From Enhygromyxa salina (lineage in GTDB: Bacteria > Myxococcota_A > Polyangia > Nannocystales > Nannocystaceae): 64,000 nucleotides of DNA. The notes beneath the pieces were generated by a model. That model was not told where the DNA came from. It worked only from the letters and a program-made list of their open reading frames with translations, and did not search any database. Every line of letters starts with the position of its first letter. The first letter of the stretch is position 1. The stretch is taken from NCBI RefSeq assembly GCF_002994615.1, contig NZ_PVNK01000114.1, positions 1 through 64,000 on the forward strand. Reading direction: 5' to 3'. Shown piece after piece: positions 60,241 to 64,000 of this stretch. A program made the position numbers and the translations under genes.

Positions 60241-61238
60241 CCCTCGCCCAAGACCCGAGCCAGGACCCGAGGGTCCTGGCGCTGGCCTACAGCCGGCTCT
60301 ACGCTGTGCTCGCCCGGGCGCTGCTGCGGGGCGTCGACGCGCGGATGTTGGCGCAGCTGCGCGAGCTCGACTGGGTCGGCCCGGGCGACGGGCTCGAGCA
60401 GCTTGCGACCCAGCTCCACGCGACCTTCGAGCTCGGCGTGTTTCCCTACGCGGGCGTGTTCCTCGACCCAGACGCCCAGGCGGGCGCGTGCGCGGATCGG
60501 GTCCGGGGCTTCTACGCCCGGGCCGGGTTCTCGCCGCGTCCGGTCAACGCCGAGCTCGCGCCCGACCACCTCGGGGTCGAGCTCGCGTTCATGGCCTTCG
60601 TGAGTCGGGCTCACGCCGACGGGCGCCTCGGCCCGAGCTCGCCCTTGCTCGCCGAGTTCCTCGACGCGTGCGTGCTCGCGTACTTGCCGAGCCTGGTCAT
60701 CGCCGCCCGCGAGCTCGGCGAAGGCGCGTGGCCGACGATGCTCAACGAGCTGCTCGAGCTCGTCGCGGCCCAGCGCGCCACGCTGCCCGGCCCGCGCGCG
60801 GCCCCGAGCTTGTGTCCCGCGCAGGCGCTGCTCGACGACGCGCGCACGGGGTTGCGGGAGATCGCCGCATACTTGCTCACGCCCGCGCGTAGCGGGGTGT
60901 TTTTGACCCGCGCCGACATCGCCGCGCTCGCGCGCTCGCGCGGCCTCGCCCGCGGCTTCGGCTCGCGCCTGACGATGCTCGACAACCTCCTGCGCGGCGC
61001 GGTCGAGTACGGTGAGCTCGACAAGCTGCGCGCGGGGCTCGACGAACTGCTCGCGCGGCGCGACCATCGGCTCGTGGAGCTCGACCAGCGCCTCGAGCTC
61101 GGCCCCGCGATCGAGCCCTGGCGCGCCGCGATCGCCCGAACCCGCGAGCTGGTCCGCGCGCTCCACCGAGCTCCTTCACGAGACCGAGCCGACCCATGGA
61201 CATCGAAGCCTTCTACGACGACGCCACCAGCACCTTGA
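60237..61238 (+). CDS. TorD/DmsD-type chaperone for the molybdoenzyme
   Basis: From ATG 60237 (overlapping the TGA of the catalytic subunit) the product is 333 residues, all helical, with the TorD-like pattern YSRLYAVLARALLRGVD, FPYAGVFLDPD, AELAPDHLGVELAFMAFVSRAH, LLAEFLDACVLAYLPSLVIAAREL. Such proteins guard insertion of the cofactor. A second region LTPARSGVFLTRADIAALAR with DNLLRGAVEYGELDKLRAGLDELLARR extends past the usual 200 residues. It overlaps the next gene by 43 bp. Confidence 0.85.
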   Translation: MTLAQDPSQDPRVLALAYSRLYAVLARALLRGVDARMLAQLRELDWVGPGDGLEQLATQLHATFELGVFPYAGVFLDPDAQAGACADRVRGFYARAGFSPRPVNAELAPDHLGVELAFMAFVSRAHADGRLGPSSPLLAEFLDACVLAYLPSLVIAARELGEGAWPTMLNELLELVAAQRATLPGPRAAPSLCPAQALLDDARTGLREIAAYLLTPARSGVFLTRADIAALARSRGLARGFGSRLTMLDNLLRGAVEYGELDKLRAGLDELLARRDHRLVELDQRLELGPAIEPWRAAIARTRELVRALHRAPSRDRADPWTSKPSTTTPPAP

Positions 61239-62101
61239 CCTACGTGGTCTCCGATCCCGCCTCGCGCGACGCCGTGGTCATCGATCCGGTCCTCGACTAC
61301 GACCCGGCCGCGTCGCGGGTGAGCTACGAGTCCGTCGATCGGGTGTCCGCCTACCTGCGCGAGCACCAGCTCAACCTGCGCCTGATCCTCGAGACCCACG
61401 CCCACGCCGATCACCTCTCGGGCTCGCGCGAGCTCAAGCAGCGCTTCGGGGCCGCGCGCACGGGCGTCGGGGCCAAGATCACGATGGTCCAGGAGGTCTT
61501 CAAGGAGGTGTTCGATCTGCCCAAGGACTTCCCGACCGACGGGCGGCAGTTTGATCGCCTGTTTGAAGACCGCGAGCAGGTCGAGGCCGGGAGCCTGCGC
61601 TTCGAGGTCATCTTTACTCCCGGGCACACGCCCGCGTGCGTCTGCTACCTGTTCGGCGACGCGCTGTTCACCGGCGACACGATGTTCATGCCCGACATGG
61701 GCACGGGCCGCTGTGACTTCCCGGCCGGGAGCGCGGGCGACCTCTACGACTCGATCACCTCCCGGATCTACACGCTGCCCGACGACACCCGGATCTTCGT
61801 CGGTCACGATTACCAGCCCGGCGGCCGCGCGCTCGCCTACGAGACCAGCGTCGGCGAGCAAAAACGCACCAACAAGCAGCTGCCTGCGGACCGCAGCCGG
61901 GCCGAATTCGTCGAATTTCGGACCACGCGCGACGCTGGCCTGAGCACGCCGCGGCTGCTGTTTCAGAGCGTGCAGGTCAACGTCGACGCTGGCGCGCTCC
62001 CCGATCCGGCGGCCAACGAGACGCGCTATCTCAAGATCCCGATCAACGCGTTTCGACCGCAACCCGCGGATCCCGAGGCGATCACCGAAGAGTCGATGTG
62101 A
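61196..62101 (+). CDS. Metallo-beta-lactamase-fold persulfide-dioxygenase-like enzyme
   Basis: The 301-residue product has the motif [12 protein letters not shown] (H68, H70, D72, H73), [49 protein letters not shown] and [11 protein letters not shown], the pattern of ETHE1/Blh-type persulfide dioxygenases, with the DxxxGRxDF-like segment (here MGTGRCDF) that marks the group. It would oxidise glutathione or other persulfides to sulfite. Its place at the end of the molybdoenzyme operon suggests the operon handles sulfur compounds. Confidence 0.9.
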   Translation: MDIEAFYDDATSTLTYVVSDPASRDAVVIDPVLDYDPAASRVSYESVDRVSAYLREHQLNLRLILETHAHADHLSGSRELKQRFGAARTGVGAKITMVQEVFKEVFDLPKDFPTDGRQFDRLFEDREQVEAGSLRFEVIFTPGHTPACVCYLFGDALFTGDTMFMPDMGTGRCDFPAGSAGDLYDSITSRIYTLPDDTRIFVGHDYQPGGRALAYETSVGEQKRTNKQLPADRSRAEFVEFRTTRDAGLSTPRLLFQSVQVNVDAGALPDPAANETRYLKIPINAFRPQPADPEAITEESM

Positions 62102-62263
62102 TCACTCGGGCGGAGCGCCGGCGCCGATCGTGCGGGGAGCTCGCGTCGTCGCGGGCCGTCCCGGAGAAGGGCTTTGGAGGCCCTGGGAGCCCGCTGAGGC
62201 CGCTGGGGGGAGCATTTGGGCATTTGAGTTGCCATGGCGGACCCAAGATGCGAATTTCCGGCC

Positions 62264-62716
62264 ATGCGACGCGGCTTGTTTCTTTCGCTTGTCCCTGCGC
62301 TCCTCCTCGTTGTCGGCTGCGGCGACGACGAGCCGAATCAGTTCGAGGCGACGGCCACCGACGGGTCGGGTACGGCGACCGATACCGGAGCGCCCGCAGA
62401 CCTGCCCGCGGAGACCGAGGAGACCGGCAGCGCAGACGGCGAGACTGGCGAGACCGGCGAGACCGGCGACGGAGACTCGGGCGACGGCGACGGTGACCCG
62501 GGCGAGACCGGCACCGACACCGGAGCCGGCGTGTGTGGTGATGGCGTCGTCGACATCGGTGAGCAGTGCGACGGCCTCGACCTCAATGGGTTCACCTGCG
62601 AGGATCTCGGCTACGCCACCGGCCAGCTCGGCTGCGACCCGGTCACCTGCACCTACGACGCGGCGGCGTGCATGACCGACATGGACGGTGGCGGCAGCGG
62701 CGGCACGACCGGCTGA
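62264..62716 (+). CDS. Small lipoprotein with Gly-Asp/Glu-Thr linker and CGDG Cys-rich repeat
   Basis: From ATG 62264 the product is 150 residues. A type II signal peptide ends LVVGC, a linker (ETEETGSADGETGETGETGDGDSGDGDGD) follows, then one unit VCGDGVVDIGEQCDGLDLNGFTCEDLGYATGQLGCDPVTCTYDAAAC. CGDGxxxxGEQCDG is the myxobacterial Cys-rich (DUF4215-like) repeat of secreted proteins; here there is only one. Function unknown. Confidence 0.72.
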   Translation: MRRGLFLSLVPALLLVVGCGDDEPNQFEATATDGSGTATDTGAPADLPAETEETGSADGETGETGETGDGDSGDGDGDPGETGTDTGAGVCGDGVVDIGEQCDGLDLNGFTCEDLGYATGQLGCDPVTCTYDAAACMTDMDGGGSGGTTG

Positions 62717-62775
62717 GCTGCTCCCCAGCAGCCCCCAACTCCCAACGATCTGTTCGAGCGTCGGCGAGCGTGAGC

Positions 62776-63294
62776 TCAGCTGGCGCTCTTTGCGTTGGGG
62801 TGCGCGGCCAACCATCGGTTCCAGTAGCGCGCGCAGACCGGGTAGCTCTTCTCGATGTTCTGCTCGACGGTACGCTCGAGCAGCCGGCCGACGCCGAGGA
62901 TCGAGCACTCGATGTCGATCTTCGTCCGCCAGCGCATCCGGGCCTCGCCGAGCGGCTCGCCCGAGCTGCGCCCGGACATCTTCATGCGCTCGCCAAAGAT
63001 GTTGGTCCGGTGGCGGAACACGAACTCGGACCTGCCCCGATCGAAGCGGCCCCACTCGCGGTAGCCGAGCTGCTCGCCGATCAGCTTGGCGACCTTGCCG
63101 GGGATGTCGAGCCTCGGCCGGGCCGAGAGGTTGCGGACGATCTCGCGCTCGTCGCTGCGAAACTCGAGGATCGTCGGCGGCTCCCAGCCCAGCGCGTCGA
63201 CGAAGGTCTCGCGGTTGAAGTCCGCGTCAAAGTAGAGCTGCCAGAAGCGCTCGGGCGGGCAGTCGAGCTCGAGGGAGATGTCGCAGCGGCGCAT
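62776..63294 (-). CDS. DUF2505 (START-like fold) protein
   Basis: The 172-residue product has the SRPBCC/START layout: LELDCPPERFWQLYFDADFNRETFVDALG, EREIVRNLSARPRLDIPGKVAKLIGEQLGYREWGRFD, RWRTKIDIECSILGVGRLLERTVEQNIEKSYPVCARYWNRWL. This is the DUF2505 pattern, a hydrophobic-cavity fold that may bind lipid-like ligands. No signal peptide. Ligand and role unknown. It lies 25 bp after the MYXO-CTERM-like gene's stop on the neighbouring unit. Confidence 0.8.
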   Translation of the reverse strand: MRRCDISLELDCPPERFWQLYFDADFNRETFVDALGWEPPTILEFRSDEREIVRNLSARPRLDIPGKVAKLIGEQLGYREWGRFDRGRSEFVFRHRTNIFGERMKMSGRSSGEPLGEARMRWRTKIDIECSILGVGRLLERTVEQNIEKSYPVCARYWNRWLAAHPNAKSAS

Positions 63295-63319
63295 GTTGGG
63301 GGGACTGTTCGAAGAGGGA

Positions 63320-63748
63320 TCAGGGCCGTCGGCGACGCAAGCCCGCGCCCGAGATCACCAGGACCAGCGCCGCGAGGCCGATGAGCCCGCGCTCGGGCTC
63401 GTCGGTGATCGAGCAGCTGCCGGACTTGGTCTCGGCCTTTGCCTCGGGCTCGGTTTTTGGCTTGGGCTCGGGCTCGGGCTCGGCGTTGGGCTCGGGCTCG
63501 GGCTCGGCTTCGGCCTTTGCCTCGGGCTCGGCCTGGGCTTCGGGCTCGGCCTGGGCTTCGGGCTCGGGCGGTGTCTCGACCTCGGTCGGCCCTGGCGGGG
63601 CTGGCTTTGGCGGCGCAGAGTGGGGTTGGAACTCGATCACCTCGTTCTTCCTGCGCGGTGCGATATCCGCGAGCACCGGGGTCGCGCTGCCAAGTACGAG
63701 GGCGAGCGCGACCAACGAAGGGGCGAGGCGAGTGAGGCTCTCCGGCAT
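63320..63748 (-). CDS. Exported Glu/Pro/Ala-rich protein with MYXO-CTERM-like anchor
   Basis: From ATG 63748 the product is 142 residues. A signal peptide (MPESLTRLAPSLVALALVLGSATPVLA) leads to a long Glu/Pro/Ala/Lys linker (EPEAQAEPEAQAEPEAK) and a C-terminus SGSCSITDEPERGLIGLAALVLVISGAGLRRRRP: a Cys, a membrane span, and an Arg cluster. This is the MYXO-CTERM sorting-signal layout. With almost no folded domain between signal and anchor, it may be a spacer or a small surface polypeptide. The DNA of the linker is a degenerate tandem repeat at about 63440-63570. Confidence 0.78.
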   Translation of the reverse strand: MPESLTRLAPSLVALALVLGSATPVLADIAPRRKNEVIEFQPHSAPPKPAPPGPTEVETPPEPEAQAEPEAQAEPEAKAEAEPEPEPNAEPEPEPKPKTEPEAKAETKSGSCSITDEPERGLIGLAALVLVISGAGLRRRRP

Positions 63749-63797
63749 GGCCGCGAGTATAGGCGCTCGCCTCGGACTTGGGATCTGTGGCGCGAAC

Positions 63798-64000
63798 TCA
63801 GTCGTCATCGCCCGCGTCGCCGTAGCGAATGCTGATGATCGTCAGCTCCAGGTCCCCCTTGGGCCGGCGGACCTCGACCTCGTCGTCGACGGACTTGCCC
63901 AGCAGCGCGCGCCCGATCGGTGACAGCACGCTGATCTTCCCGAGCTTGACGTCCCACTCTTCGCTGCCGACGAGCTGCCAGGTGTTGCGCTCGCCGTCCT
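63798..64000 (-). CDS. GreA/GreB family protein, C-terminal part (runs off the window)
   Basis: Only the last 67 codons are present. The reading ERNTWQLVGSEEWDVKLGKI, then SVLSPIGRALLGKSVDDEVEV and RRPKGDLELTIISIRYG, matches the FKBP-like C-terminal domain of Gre factors. It is diverged from the greA product at 36442-36924, so it is a second paralogue, GreB or a Gre-like regulator. Start and N-terminal coiled coil lie beyond position 64000. Confidence 0.88.
   Translation of the reverse strand, partial: DGERNTWQLVGSEEWDVKLGKISVLSPIGRALLGKSVDDEVEVRRPKGDLELTIISIRYGDAGDDD

Overview
The window looks like chromosomal DNA of a high-GC myxobacterium, most probably of the Nannocystis/Plesiocystis/Enhygromyxa group. 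The signs are many secreted lipoproteins with Thr-Asp or Gly-Asp linkers, a MYXO-CTERM-like anchor, a Stigma1/MopE-type metal-binding repeat, DUF4388 and DUF2914 proteins, eukaryote-like Ser/Thr kinases and a squalene-epoxidase-like gene. This assignment is inference; no rRNA or tRNA gene is present to test it.

Layout. 1-4288: minus-strand run of a response regulator with DUF4388, a membrane protein, a Nudix hydrolase, a small conserved protein and a DUF2914 lipoprotein. 4421-7866: translationally coupled terpene-cyclase-like and squalene-epoxidase-like pair. 8122-16157: lipoproteins, cytochrome c, a MoeA-MobB fusion, a CBS protein and a GH25 lysozyme. 16399-26505: a divergent cluster that reads as a RiPP (ribosomally made, modified and exported peptide) locus. 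Its minus arm is precursor peptide, unknown His-rich protein, SelO-like pseudokinase and GNAT; its plus arm is HlyD-like adaptor, C39-peptidase ABC exporter, second adaptor, 2OG-Fe(II) oxygenase and alpha/beta hydrolase lipoprotein. 26832-35836: ECF sigma factor, methyltransferase, nuclease-like protein, a CotH-lectin protein and more lipoproteins. 35846-44799: housekeeping genes (GreA, RecN, NAD kinase, ribosomal proteins L13 and S9) among signalling genes. 44854-50689: di-heme peroxidase, M61 peptidase and a kinase-TPR protein. 52151-55464: catalase-like protein and a large membrane protein. 55634-62101: one tightly overlapping operon of a NrfC-NrfD fusion, a molybdopterin oxidoreductase, a TorD-type chaperone and a persulfide-dioxygenase-like enzyme. 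62264-64000: lipoprotein, DUF2505 protein, MYXO-CTERM-like protein and the end of a second Gre factor.

Scattered through the window are palindromic elements of about 166-180 bp that begin and end with CTAG. They sit in or beside intergenic gaps; three end exactly on a gene's TAG stop codon, and three are chained through shared CTAG tetranucleotides. They look like non-autonomous mobile palindromes with a CTAG target.

The two signals I rank highest are the SelO-containing RiPP locus and the CTAG-bounded repeat system. The cyclase with a replaced DXDD motif comes next.
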